Shown: positions 25,998 through 34,120, counted from the stretch's first letter. The stretch is 64,000 nucleotides of DNA from Leptothrix cholodnii SP-6 (GCF_000019785.1 NC_010524.1:930001-994000), one strand, 5' to 3'. A program made the numbers and translations. The notes: generated by a model from the sequence alone, not told the origin.

Positions 25998-27638
25998 ATG
26001 TCCCAGTCCCAGTTCATCAACGCCCGCGAAGACATCGTCGTCGAGGCGATCGAAGGTCTCGTGCGCATCTCGGGTGGCCGGCTGGCCCGGCTCGACGGCT
26101 TCCCGGACATCAAGGTCGTGGTCCGTTCGGACTGGGACCGCAGTCGCGTCGCGCTGGTCTCCGGTGGTGGCTCAGGCCATGAGCCTGCCCACGCCGGCTT
26201 CGTTGGCCGAGGCATGCTGACGGCCGCGGTCTGCGGCGAGGTCTTCGCCTCGCCGTCGGTCGACGCGGTGCTGGCGGGCATCCTGGCCGTCACCGGCGAG
26301 GCCGGCTGCCTGCTCATCGTCAAGAACTACACCGGCGACCGGCTCAACTTCGGCCTGGCCGCCGAGCGTGCCCGTGTGCTGGGCAAGCGGGTCAGCTTGG
26401 TCGTGGTCGACGACGACATCGCGCTGCCCGAGTTGCCGCAGGCCCGCGGCCTGGCCGGCACGCTGTTCGTGCACAAGATCGCCGGTGCGCTCGCCGAGCA
26501 GGGCGCCGACCTGGCCAGCGTGACCGAGGCGGCGCAGCGCGTCATCGCGGGCACGGTCAGCATCGGCATGTCGCTGGACACCTGCCGCGTGCCGGGTTCG
26601 GAGAAGGAGGAGCGCATCCCCGCCGGCAAGGCCGAACTGGGGCTAGGCCTCCACGGCGAACCCGGCGTCGAGCAGGTCGAGCATGTCCATGCGCGCGGCG
26701 CGATCGAAGCCATGCTGGCCCGACTGCTGCCGCATGTGCAGGCCGGCCCGCAGATCCTGCTGCTGAACAACCTCGGCGGCACCTCGGCGCTGGAGATGGC
26801 CGTGCTGGCCCACGAGATCACCCGTTCCGAGCTGGGTCATCGGGTGAGCCACCTGGTCGGTCCGGCGGCGCTGATGACCTCGCTGGACATGCGCGGCTTC
26901 TCGCTGTCGCTGCTGCCGGCTTGCGCTGCTGACCTGCAGGCGCTGGCCCGGCCGGTCGATGTCATGGCCTGGCCCGGCGTGTCGGCGGTCGTGCCGGGTC
27001 GCACGGTCCCGATGCCCGAGGGCCTGCAGCTGCCGGTGCCGACCCCTTCGGAGAACGGCGCGGTGCGGGCCGTGATCGACCAGGTCTGTGACGCTCTGGT
27101 CCGTGCGACGTCCGATCTCAACGCGCTGGACGCGAAGTCCGGCGATGGCGATACCGGCTCGACGCTGGGCGGCGCCGCGCGGCGGATCGCCGCCGACATC
27201 GACCGTCTGCCGCTGGACGACCTGCCGGCCCTGCTGGGCAGCATCGGCATGACGCTGTCGCAGGTGATGGGCGGCTCCTCGGGCGTGCTGCTGGCGATCT
27301 TCTTCGCAGCGGCTGGCGATGCCGCCCGGCAGGGCGCCGGCCTGCAGAAGTCGCTCCAGGCCGGTCTGGCACGCCTGCAGCAGATCGGTGGAGCCCGTCT
27401 GGGCGACCGCACGATGGTCGATGCGCTGGCCCCGGCCTTGGCGGTGCTGGGCTCTGGCGTCGATGTCGCGGCGGTTGCAGCGAGACAAGGGGCCGCAGCG
27501 ACCGCTGCGATGAGCCGGGCCCGGTCGGGTCGAGCGAGCTATGTCAGCGCCGATCGTCTGGTCGGTCACGTCGACCCGGGTGCCGAAGCGGTGGCCCGTG
27601 TTTTCGAGGCCCTGGTTCCTCGTTCGTTTGGACTCTGA
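25998..27638 (+). CDS. ATP-dependent dihydroxyacetone/short-ketose kinase (DhaK-DhaL fusion)
   Basis: The 546-residue protein joins both DAK domains. DAK1 has SGGGSGHEPAHAGFVGRGML and the substrate-binding His in GLGLHGEPGVEQ. DAK2 (DhaL) has the nucleotide-binding SGDGDTGSTLGGAARRI and GGSSGVLLAIFFAAAG. Enzymes of this family phosphorylate dihydroxyacetone, glyceraldehyde or tetruloses such as erythrulose. It follows the transporter ATPase by 29 bases with GGAG before the ATG. Together with the aldolase, it may return a free triose or tetrulose to glycolysis. Confidence 0.92.
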   Translation: MSQSQFINAREDIVVEAIEGLVRISGGRLARLDGFPDIKVVVRSDWDRSRVALVSGGGSGHEPAHAGFVGRGMLTAAVCGEVFASPSVDAVLAGILAVTGEAGCLLIVKNYTGDRLNFGLAAERARVLGKRVSLVVVDDDIALPELPQARGLAGTLFVHKIAGALAEQGADLASVTEAAQRVIAGTVSIGMSLDTCRVPGSEKEERIPAGKAELGLGLHGEPGVEQVEHVHARGAIEAMLARLLPHVQAGPQILLLNNLGGTSALEMAVLAHEITRSELGHRVSHLVGPAALMTSLDMRGFSLSLLPACAADLQALARPVDVMAWPGVSAVVPGRTVPMPEGLQLPVPTPSENGAVRAVIDQVCDALVRATSDLNALDAKSGDGDTGSTLGGAARRIAADIDRLPLDDLPALLGSIGMTLSQVMGGSSGVLLAIFFAAAGDAARQGAGLQKSLQAGLARLQQIGGARLGDRTMVDALAPALAVLGSGVDVAAVAARQGAAATAAMSRARSGRASYVSADRLVGHVDPGAEAVARVFEALVPRSFGL

Positions 27639-27668
27639 CGAGTTCCCGTCGCTGGACATGGGTAGATC

Positions 27669-29072
27669 ATGAACGTCATCCTCCACCTCGGCCTGGGCTC
27701 CTTCCACCGCGCCCACCAGGCCGTCTATCTGCAGGCACTGCACGAGCGCGGCGACATGCGCTGGGTGCTGGCCGGCGGCCACATTCGCCCGGACATGGCG
27801 GAGACCATTGCGGCACTGCAGGCCAGCGGCGGGGCCTACACGCTGGAGACCATCTCGCCGCAGGGCGAGCACGCATACCAGCGAATCACATCGATCCAGC
27901 GGGTCATCGGCTACACGCCCGACCTGGCCGGGCTGTTGGCAGCGGGCGCGGACCCGGCCACGAAGATCATATCGTTCACGGTGACGGAGGCGGGCTACTA
28001 CCTCGACGCGAAGAACCAGCTGGATCTGGCCACCTTCGCCGATCTGCGTGCCGACCTCGACGCGCTGCGCAGCGGAGCACCGGCCGACAGATCGCGCGCC
28101 TGGACCATCTACGGCGCGCTGACCGCCGTGCTGCGCGCCCGCAAGGACGCGGGCGCCGGCCCGGTCACGTTGATGAACTGCGACAACCTGCGCCACAACG
28201 GCGAGCGCTCGCGCAGCGGCCTGCTGCAGTACATCGCGCAACTCGGTGACGGCGAACTCGCGGTCTGGGTCGAGTCCCACACGACCAGCCCGAACGCGAT
28301 GGTCGATCGCATCACGCCACGGCCGACACCGGCGGTGCGCGAACGCGTGTTCGCTGCCACCGGCATCGACGACCCGGCCGCGCTGATGGGCGAGAGCTTC
28401 ATCCAATGGGTCATCGAGGATCACTTCATTGCCGGTCGCCCGACCTGGGAAAACGTCGGCGGCGAGATGGTGCAGTCGGTGCAGGCCTACGAAGAAGCCA
28501 AGATCCGCCTGCTCAACGCGCCGCACAGCTGCATCGCCTGGGCGGGTACGCTGGTTGGCTACACCTACATCCACGAGGGCACGCTGGACCCGGTGATCCA
28601 CCAGTTCGCCTACGACTACGTCACCGACGACGTGATCCCGGTGCTCAGTCCGAGCCCACTGGACCTCGCCACCTACCGTGACGTGGTGCTCGACCGCTTC
28701 GCCAACACCGCGATTGCCGATACCAATCAACGCGTCGCGATGGACGGCTTCAGCAAGATTCCCGGCTTCATCGCGCCGACGTTCCGCGAGCGCCTTGCGC
28801 GCAATGAGTCCATCGACAGCGTGGCGATGCTGCCGGCGCTGTTCCTCGCCTATCTGCAGGTATGGCACCGCGGCGGCATCGCCTACACCTACCAGGACCA
28901 GGCGATGGACCCCGCTGTGGCGCACGCCATCTGCGACGCGGTCGATCCGGTCGCGGCCTTCTGCGCCGACCTGCCGCTGTGGGGAAATCTGGCCGGCGAT
29001 GCGCGGCTGGTCGATGCCGTGCGGGCAGCCAGCGCCAGGGTCGAACGCTTCATCCACGCCACGCGGCGTTGA
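27669..29072 (+). CDS. dalD: Long-chain polyol dehydrogenase, D-arabinitol 4-dehydrogenase type
   Basis: The 467-residue protein belongs to the polyol-specific long-chain dehydrogenases (mannitol dehydrogenase family). The N-terminal NAD loop is HLGLGSFHRAHQAVYLQ, and the catalytic signature is EEAKIRLLNAPHSCIAWAG with the K-x5-N-x2-H residues. Overall it is closest in my reading to D-arabinitol dehydrogenases (arabinitol to D-xylulose), about 455 residues, rather than mannitol or fructuronate enzymes; mannitol dehydrogenase remains possible. It is the last enzyme gene of the rightward operon. The symbol is a best guess. Confidence 0.8.
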   Translation: MNVILHLGLGSFHRAHQAVYLQALHERGDMRWVLAGGHIRPDMAETIAALQASGGAYTLETISPQGEHAYQRITSIQRVIGYTPDLAGLLAAGADPATKIISFTVTEAGYYLDAKNQLDLATFADLRADLDALRSGAPADRSRAWTIYGALTAVLRARKDAGAGPVTLMNCDNLRHNGERSRSGLLQYIAQLGDGELAVWVESHTTSPNAMVDRITPRPTPAVRERVFAATGIDDPAALMGESFIQWVIEDHFIAGRPTWENVGGEMVQSVQAYEEAKIRLLNAPHSCIAWAGTLVGYTYIHEGTLDPVIHQFAYDYVTDDVIPVLSPSPLDLATYRDVVLDRFANTAIADTNQRVAMDGFSKIPGFIAPTFRERLARNESIDSVAMLPALFLAYLQVWHRGGIAYTYQDQAMDPAVAHAICDAVDPVAAFCADLPLWGNLAGDARLVDAVRAASARVERFIHATRR

Positions 29073-29121
29073 GCGAGCAGGGCCCGTGGGCGCGCGTTCG
29101 GTGGCAGGAAGGGCATCCGTC

Positions 29122-30030
29122 ATGCCACAGCCCCGATGCTCGGTGAACCAGATTCCGCCTGCGCTGGCCAAGGGCGATGGCTGCGACACCCTCAGCGGGC
29201 TGATCCATTGTTTCTCGCACGGTTTCCCGACTCCCTTGGCACGTTGGCATCACCATGACGTGCACGAGCTGCACATCATCACCAGCACGTCCGGCCAAGC
29301 CTTCGTGGGGGACTGGATCGGCCCATTTCACGCCGGGCATGTCGTGCTGGTCGGCCCACGTCTGCCGCACAACTGGGTGTCGATGGACGTGCCCGTTGGC
29401 GGTGTTGTCGAACGCGACCTCGTCATTCAGTTCGATCAGGCTCCGCTGTTGCGTGCATCGGCCACCATCCCCGAGCTGGCTGACCTGAGCCCTCTGTTGG
29501 AACGGGCCAGCAACGGCATCGAGTTCTTCGGCATGTCCGATCGCGCGGTCGCGCACTGGCGCCGCACGCAGGCAAGCCAGGGACTTCGGCGCTGGGTGGC
29601 TTTCTGCGAGTTCATGGCTGATCTGGCCACCTGTACCCATCACCGCGTGCTGTCGAGCATGCCGATGCAGGGTGGCGATGCGGCCGATATCCTCCCCCAG
29701 CTCGAGGCGCTCATCCTGGCGCAGCCGACCACGCTGCTACGGCCGATCTCGGTTGCGGCATGCGCGGTCGAGCTGGGCATGAGCGCGAGCCGGTTCAGCC
29801 GTTGCTTCCGCCGTGCCACTGGCAATACCTTCACCGACTTCGTCAACCGGGTGCGGATCCACAGGGCCGGCCAACTGCTGGCGGAGTCGGACCGACGCAT
29901 CGTGGACATCTCTGGTGAGGTCGGCTTCCAGAATGTCGCCAATTTCAATCGACGCTTCCTGGAGATCCAGGGCATGACGCCGAGCGAATTCCGCAGGCGT
30001 TCGCTTGATCGTGGCGTTCTGGGCCGGTGA
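29122..30030 (+). CDS. AraC-family regulator
   Basis: The 302-residue protein has an N-terminal cupin-like sensor (WHHHDVHELHIITSTSGQAF, GHVVLVGPRLPHNWVSMD) and a C-terminal double AraC helix-turn-helix (ISVAACAVELGMSASRFSRC, FRRATGNTFTDFVNRVRIHR, ISGEVGFQNVANFNRRFLEI). It follows the dehydrogenase by 49 bases on the same strand. Its sensor type suggests response to a sugar or polyol, giving the island a second regulator besides GntR. Confidence 0.9.
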   Translation: MPQPRCSVNQIPPALAKGDGCDTLSGLIHCFSHGFPTPLARWHHHDVHELHIITSTSGQAFVGDWIGPFHAGHVVLVGPRLPHNWVSMDVPVGGVVERDLVIQFDQAPLLRASATIPELADLSPLLERASNGIEFFGMSDRAVAHWRRTQASQGLRRWVAFCEFMADLATCTHHRVLSSMPMQGGDAADILPQLEALILAQPTTLLRPISVAACAVELGMSASRFSRCFRRATGNTFTDFVNRVRIHRAGQLLAESDRRIVDISGEVGFQNVANFNRRFLEIQGMTPSEFRRRSLDRGVLGR

Positions 30031-30036
30031 CGAGGC

Positions 30037-30501
30037 ATGCCTGCATCTTCGGCCTCCCAGCCCGCGTCGTGCCGCTCCATCGATCGGGCCTCGTCGGAGC
30101 CGTTCTATCTCCAGTTGGCCGAGCAGTTGGGTGATGCCATTCGTCGTTGTGTCCTGAAACCCGGCGACGGCATGCCATCCGAGAGTGCGCTCTGCCGCGA
30201 TTGGACATTGTCGAGAGCGACGGTGCGGCAGGCCCTCAGGACCCTGGAAGAGCGCGGCACCATCCGGCTCGTCCCCCGGCGCGGGGCGTTCGTGGCGCCG
30301 ATCCGGGAGACCGACTGGGTCCTGCCTACGTCAGTCCGCTGCGGTTCGAACAATACTGACTTACCGATCAACCTCGGTAAGCCAGCGCGTAGTCCGGCTA
30401 TGGGATACGGAATCCAGGGGCGAGGTCAGGTTCAATGTCCTGCGTTGCGTCGGTCGGGTTCGTCGTCTGCTTCGGCTTCGGGCCAAAGGGTCGGAAAGTA
30501 G
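30037..30501 (+). pseudogene. Truncated GntR-family regulator
   Basis: The first ~95 residues form a full GntR winged helix (SEPFYLQLAEQLGDAIRRCV, MPSESALCRDWTLSRATVRQ, RTLEERGTIRLVPRRGAFVA) that is paralogous to the complete GntR gene of the island. Similarity stops after the Trp that ends the DNA-binding domain (about 30325). The remaining frame is unrelated and overlaps the end of the fic gene. The whole UTRA sensor domain is missing. The gene starts 6 bases after the AraC stop. A free DNA-binding domain could in theory still bind GTAC sites, but loss of function is more likely. Confidence 0.75.
30360..30381. repeat. Hairpin CTTACCGA-N6-TCGGTAAG at the GntR truncation point
   Basis: A perfect 8-bp stem with a 6-base loop lies just beyond the breakpoint of the truncated GntR gene. 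It has no T-tract, so it is not a standard terminator. It may be the remnant end of an inserted element or an operator. Confidence 0.4.
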
Positions 30502-31652
30502 AAGCGCAACGCATGCAGGGGCAGGCCGAAGCGCACCGGACCCTGGGGGGTTTCGCTGGTCAGCAGGCCGCGGTCGAGCAGGGCTTTCAGCATTGAGCCT
30601 GCCGTGCGCTCGGCCAGACCGGTCATGGCCTTGAACTCTCCGCGAGCCAGGGCGATGTCGGTGACGAACAGGTAGTGCAGCGGCCGCAGTGCGGCCATGC
30701 GCACGCCCGATCGCAGGGTGTGTTCCTCATAGGCCAAGCAGGCGGCCACGCGCCGCTCCAGGTCACCGAGTTTCAGCATTCCAGCCATGAATGCGACCTG
30801 GTCCTGGCACACCGAGAGCACGTAGCCGATCCAGTCGACCAGTGCACGCTGGCTCAGGTTCCCGCGTCCGTCGAGGTCGCCGCGGCGCGCTTCATCGGCG
30901 GCGGCCAGCAGCGCGTAGTAGCGGTCGGTGCTGCGCGCGAAGCCACGCAGGGGCGACCACAGCCCCCCGGTGTAGCCCAGCGCGCTCAGCATGGTGTGGG
31001 TGTGCAGTCGCATCACGCGGCCATTGCCATCGACGAAGGGATGGATCCAGCCGAGTCGATGGTGCGCGGCGGCCAGAGCCACCAACGCCGCTTCACCGCG
31101 GCGCGTGTTGGCGTAGACGTCGGCCCAGCGTTGCAGAAACTTGGGCAGCGCCGTGAACGCCGGCGCGATGTGCTGACCGACGCTGACGTCGCGTGTGCGC
31201 AGCGCCCCGGGAATGATCTCGTCGGCGTTGCCCGCGTTCAGGTCTTCGGGCGTCAGGCGGCCGAACAGTTCATGGTGCAGGTCAGCGATCGCCTGCGCGC
31301 TGTAGAGGCGCAGCGCCCCTTCGATGCCGACATAGCGCGCCTCCAGCGCCACCTCGGCTTCGATGTGCGCCACCGCGAGTCTCTGCCGGGTCGCCAGTTC
31401 GCGATTGGCGGAGAAGTCCCGCCTCAGCGCCTGCTCGATCTCGAACGGTTTTGTGTGTTGACCCTCGATACGGTTCGAGTGGTACGAATTCATGCTTCGC
31501 AGCAATGCACGCAGCCCCGCTGGCACGGGCGTGCCAGCCAACTGCAGCGCCGCACGACCCAGATCGTGTGCCTGGGCCAACAGCGGTTGTTGAGCCACAT
31601 CGGACGGCATCAGGGGCTCGAACTGGTGAACCGAGTCGTACAGCGCAACCAT
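30432..31652 (-). CDS. Fic-domain protein (probable AMP-transferase)
   Basis: The 406-residue protein has the complete Fic active-site motif HPFVDGNGR (204-212) and the inhibitory helix motif S-x3-E-G as SNRIEG (59-64) N-terminal to the Fic core. That places it among class II self-inhibited enzymes that AMPylate target proteins. A C-terminal winged-helix-like segment (ARGEFKAMTGLAERTAGSML, KALLDRGLLT) may bind DNA. No partner antitoxin gene is present. The ATG lacks a clear ribosome-binding site; a TTG three codons earlier is possible. The upstream region has a repeated operator-like sequence. Confidence 0.93.
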   Translation of the reverse strand: MVALYDSVHQFEPLMPSDVAQQPLLAQAHDLGRAALQLAGTPVPAGLRALLRSMNSYHSNRIEGQHTKPFEIEQALRRDFSANRELATRQRLAVAHIEAEVALEARYVGIEGALRLYSAQAIADLHHELFGRLTPEDLNAGNADEIIPGALRTRDVSVGQHIAPAFTALPKFLQRWADVYANTRRGEAALVALAAAHHRLGWIHPFVDGNGRVMRLHTHTMLSALGYTGGLWSPLRGFARSTDRYYALLAAADEARRGDLDGRGNLSQRALVDWIGYVLSVCQDQVAFMAGMLKLGDLERRVAACLAYEEHTLRSGVRMAALRPLHYLFVTDIALARGEFKAMTGLAERTAGSMLKALLDRGLLTSETPQGPVRFGLPLHALRFYFPTLWPEAEADDEPDRRNAGH

Positions 31653-31688
31653 GATTGCCAACGTAAGGTGTGATCCAACTGTTTGTCA

Positions 31689-31734
31689 GGCCAACATTTT
31701 CTTCTGTTTTTGGACGACTGTTGGCCAACATTTT
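31689..31734. promoter_or_regulatory. Repeated operator GGCCAACATTTT upstream of fic
   Basis: The 12-mer occurs at 31689-31700 and 31723-31734 (34-bp period, about three helical turns). The second copy lies in the perfect palindrome TGTTGGCCAACA (31719-31730). The sites are 37-82 bases before the fic start. The Fic protein's own C-terminal winged helix is a candidate ligand, by analogy with self-regulated Fic proteins. Confidence 0.55.
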
Positions 31735-31752
31735 TTCGCAGCCGGGTTCAGT

Positions 31753-31769
31753 ATCAGCGACTCGCTGAT
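31753..31769. repeat. Palindrome ATCAGCGA-C-TCGCTGAT
   Basis: Perfect 8-base arms around one central base, in the 242-bp gap between the fic promoter side and the integrase stop. No other feature was found in this gap. It may be a regulator or recombination-accessory site. Confidence 0.4.
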
Positions 31770-31894
31770 CTCGTTCTTGAAGCGATAGGGCTTCCCTCCC
31801 TCTGCCAACGTGGCAAAGTTCTGGAGAGCGAAGGCATCGGTCGCTGGCCAGGTCCGACCGCAGGACCTGGGTCCATGTGCCTATGGCCGCTGGA

Positions 31895-33556
31895 TCACTC
31901 AGACATTGGATTGGCAGTGGGCGAGCGAGGTGCGTCATTGACGAGAACTGCCAGTCGTTTCCCCAATGCATCGAACGCCCGGGCCTGATCGGCCTCGCGC
32001 CGGTCTTGGATGTAGACCCGTGCCATGCGGTCGCTCTGAATGTGGTTCAGGCACTCGTTGATCGTGTCCGACCCGAAGTTCAGCCGGGCCATCACGGTTG
32101 CCGCCGAGCGCCTCAGGTCGTGCGCCGTCCACTTGCCCCCCGGCAGCATCAGTGACGTGGTGGCCTTGGTGCGGTTGCTCATGCGCGCCTCGGGCTCGCG
32201 CTGGCGGTCGCTCAGTTGCTTGCCGAACGACTTCACACAGACCGGCTGGCTGTTGTTCGTAGCCGGAAACACCCAAGGGGACAACTCTCCGCTGGTCGAG
32301 GTCGTCAATACCTCGCGCAGTTCGTACAGCGTCTCAAGTTGCGCCAGGGCGAAGTCGCTCAAGTGAATGGTGTGATCGCGCTGATTCTTGGTGTCCGGCA
32401 AGTACCAGTTGCGGGCAATCACATCGATAACACCGACCTTTACCCTCTCGGGATCGCCGAAAGCTTGGTATGTTGCCAACTGCTGTTTGACGCGCTCAAT
32501 CTTCTTGGCGTCGCCGTCCTCGACCGCCTTCGCTAGCTTTTTCTGCGCTGCGGTCACCGCCTTGGCGTCGCAAAGTGCTTGCAGTGCATCCAGGCGGGTC
32601 TTGCGGGCTTTCGGGTCAGCGGGCAGGGCGTCTGCCCACACCGCGCCCATGAGCTCGCCCACACGCACGCCTGTGGCTAGTGTCAGCCAGATGGCGGTCG
32701 AGCTTCGCTGGTGCATCCGAGCACAAGCGATTCCTGCTACCAGGAGCTTGATCTCGTCGTTGGACAGCACCCGGTCACGCTCCACGCTCGCGCCGCCGAC
32801 TTTGCTTTTCTTGACGGTGGCGAGCGGGTTGCCAGCGATCAACTCGCGCTCCAGGGCGAAGTCGAGCATCTGCTTGAGGTCGGCCAGCAGCACATTGGCT
32901 GTGCGCATCTTGCCGGCCGATTTCTGAGCGTCCAGCAGCGACAGCAGATCTGCTTTGCGCACGTCCTCCGCTGCCATCTCGCCGATGGCCGGGAACACAT
33001 GCCGGGTGAACTGTTCCAGCACGTATTGCCCGCCATCGACGCGGCCGGTGCGCTTGCCATCGGCCCGGACGCGCGGCTGCAGGTCGGCCGCCCGCCAGTC
33101 CTCGAACAGGCGCCGCACGGTCAGCCGGCGAGCTTGGGCGAGTGTTGCGGCCTGGGCGGCTTGCTCGCGTTGGCGCTGTTCGTCGGCGATGCGCTGGCGG
33201 TCAAGCGCTTGGGCTTCTGCATGGGCCATCCTTGCCTGTTCTGCCGTCAGCACCGGATCGATACCGTCGGCCACCTTGGCTCGCAGCACGGCCGCGCGAG
33301 TGGTCGCTTCTTCCAGCGAGGCATCGGGGAACCCGACCACGCCACGTTCGTCATCCGCCCAAAGCTGGGCGCGTACCTGCTTGCCCGTGACAGGTGATGC
33401 GTACCGGTAGACCCAGAACGCGCCACCCTCGGTCTTGCGCAGGTACAGCCCTTTGGCGGCCCGGAACTCGTCACCCGCCGCCGCTTTCTTGACCCAGCCC
33501 AGCACCTCCCGATGCGTGGTGCCAATGTTGTGCTTCGCTTTGGTCTTGGTGTCCAC
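31895..33556 (-). CDS. int: Tyrosine recombinase (ICE integrase)
   Basis: The 553-residue protein has an N-terminal arm-binding DUF4102-like domain (AKGLYLRKTEGGAFWVYRYA, then SLEEATTRAAVLRAKVADGI), a core-binding SAM-like domain, and the catalytic domain with Arg in LATGVRVGELMGAVW, HDLRRSAATVMARL (H-x2-R), LNH and the nucleophile Tyr in ARVYIQDRRE. It is longer than usual (about 400-450) because of a charged helical insertion around residues 320-370. The GTG start is favoured by CAAGGAGCGATC directly upstream. It lies 175 bases from the tRNA fragment and should catalyse integration and excision. Confidence 0.92.
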   Translation of the reverse strand: MDTKTKAKHNIGTTHREVLGWVKKAAAGDEFRAAKGLYLRKTEGGAFWVYRYASPVTGKQVRAQLWADDERGVVGFPDASLEEATTRAAVLRAKVADGIDPVLTAEQARMAHAEAQALDRQRIADEQRQREQAAQAATLAQARRLTVRRLFEDWRAADLQPRVRADGKRTGRVDGGQYVLEQFTRHVFPAIGEMAAEDVRKADLLSLLDAQKSAGKMRTANVLLADLKQMLDFALERELIAGNPLATVKKSKVGGASVERDRVLSNDEIKLLVAGIACARMHQRSSTAIWLTLATGVRVGELMGAVWADALPADPKARKTRLDALQALCDAKAVTAAQKKLAKAVEDGDAKKIERVKQQLATYQAFGDPERVKVGVIDVIARNWYLPDTKNQRDHTIHLSDFALAQLETLYELREVLTTSTSGELSPWVFPATNNSQPVCVKSFGKQLSDRQREPEARMSNRTKATTSLMLPGGKWTAHDLRRSAATVMARLNFGSDTINECLNHIQSDRMARVYIQDRREADQARAFDALGKRLAVLVNDAPRSPTANPMSE

Positions 33557-33573
33557 GATCGCTCCTTGACCTT

Positions 33574-33604
33574 GAATTGCCATCTGGCAATTCCCTGGCA
33601 ATTC
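33574..33604. promoter_or_regulatory. Three GAATTGCCA repeats at 11-bp spacing before the integrase
   Basis: The 9-mer appears at 33574 (plus), 33585 (minus) and 33596 (minus), each start exactly 11 bases after the previous one, so on the same face of the helix. The first two form a perfect 9-bp-arm palindrome. The array starts 18 bases upstream of the GTG start, overlapping where a promoter should be. Likely a binding site for a regulator, or for excisionase/integrase arm binding. Confidence 0.6.
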
Positions 33605-33731
33605 GGATGAGGCTTTCAGTGTACTTTCTGGGACGCTGTCAGACAATGAATGAAGTTAAGTTGTTGATTTTTATGAAATCACATTTTCGGTCTGGATGAC
33701 TTTGGATGCCGAAAAATCATGCTTTGCTTGT

Positions 33732-33776
33732 CTACGAACCAAGGGGTAGTGGGTTCGATTCCTGCCAGCCGCACCA
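33732..33776 (+). other. ICE attachment site: 3' fragment of a tRNA-Arg(ACG) gene
   Basis: The 45 bases read as the anticodon loop CTACGAA, the 3' anticodon strand CCAAG, a 5-base variable loop, the T-arm (GTGGG-TTCGATT-CCTGC) and the acceptor strand CAGCCGC-A-CCA. The 5' half of a tRNA is absent upstream: no D-arm, no GCGGCTG acceptor strand, and the last anticodon-stem base does not pair. So this is the duplicated end left by site-specific integration. The intact gene should be at the other end of the element. Confidence 0.8.
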
Positions 33777-33784
33777 TTTAAATC

Positions 33785-33817
33785 AACGGGTTAGCTTCCA
33801 CAAGGAGCTAGCCCGTT
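33785..33817 (+). terminator. Probable terminator of the original tRNA-Arg locus
   Basis: A 12-bp stem (AACGGGTTAGCT / AGCTAGCCCGTT, one G-T pair) with a 9-base loop, followed by TGGCTTT. It lies 8 bases after the tRNA CCA end, as a tRNA terminator would before the element inserted. Confidence 0.7.
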
Positions 33818-33985
33818 TGGCTTTGTGGGCCCGCCACGGCTGTTGCCCCACGCGGGGCTGCGATGGGTTTTGTGGCTTGCCGCGCCGTGCTTGCGCATGG
33901 TCAACGCATTGCGCCGTCTGCGATCTAGATTCAGGCCACTGACCGTTGCCTCGGGCGACGGCGTTCCATGCGAGGAGCGTCTGCC

Positions 33986-34120
33986 ATGAAGAACTGGCTG
34001 CTGATCGCCAATGCCGCGCGAGCCCGCGTGCTCGAACAAGGCCCCGGCAGCTGCACCCATGTGGCCGACTACACCGTCCTGCGCGACGACGAGGTGATCG
34101 AGCGCCTGCGCTCGCCGTGA
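33986..34120 (+). pseudogene. N-terminal remnant resembling a host-attachment-type protein
   Basis: A 44-residue frame with GAGGAG before its ATG begins MKNWLLIANAARARVLEQGP. This resembles the N-terminus of the small bacterial host attachment (baeRF-like) family, which are normally about 140-150 residues. The rest is missing. It is the first chromosomal coding trace after the attachment site. It may be a true small protein, so the pseudogene call is tentative. Confidence 0.4.

Larger units (their letters stand above)
1..33776. mobile_element. Right-hand part of an integrative conjugative element
   Basis: The stretch carries a leftward VirB-type mating-pair operon, an AlpA-type regulator, an IS30 element, metabolic cargo, and at its right edge a large tyrosine integrase followed directly by a 3' tRNA fragment. 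That combination is the standard outline of an ICE inserted in the 3' end of a tRNA gene. The left end, the relaxase, the coupling protein and the intact tRNA copy must lie left of the window. Genes right of the fragment are housekeeping and regulatory genes, which supports a boundary here. The extent is inferred from gene content, not from comparison with an empty site. Confidence 0.75.
33557..33985. other. Integrase promoter and ICE-chromosome junction region (429 bp)
   Basis: The left half (to 33731) is AT-rich and should contain the integrase promoter and the attP-derived arm sites. The middle is the tRNA fragment and the terminator listed separately. From 33818 to 33985 it is GC-rich chromosomal DNA without a recognised gene. 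Confidence 0.5.

Noticed and set aside
26643..29189. Very long antisense open frame opposite the kinase and dehydrogenase genes
   Set aside because: Typical GC-rich shadow frame; Arg/Gln/His-rich translation, while the opposite strand has clear family motifs.
33700..33776. Complete tRNA gene
   Set aside because: Only the anticodon loop to CCA end is present; the bases upstream do not form a D-arm or acceptor strand.
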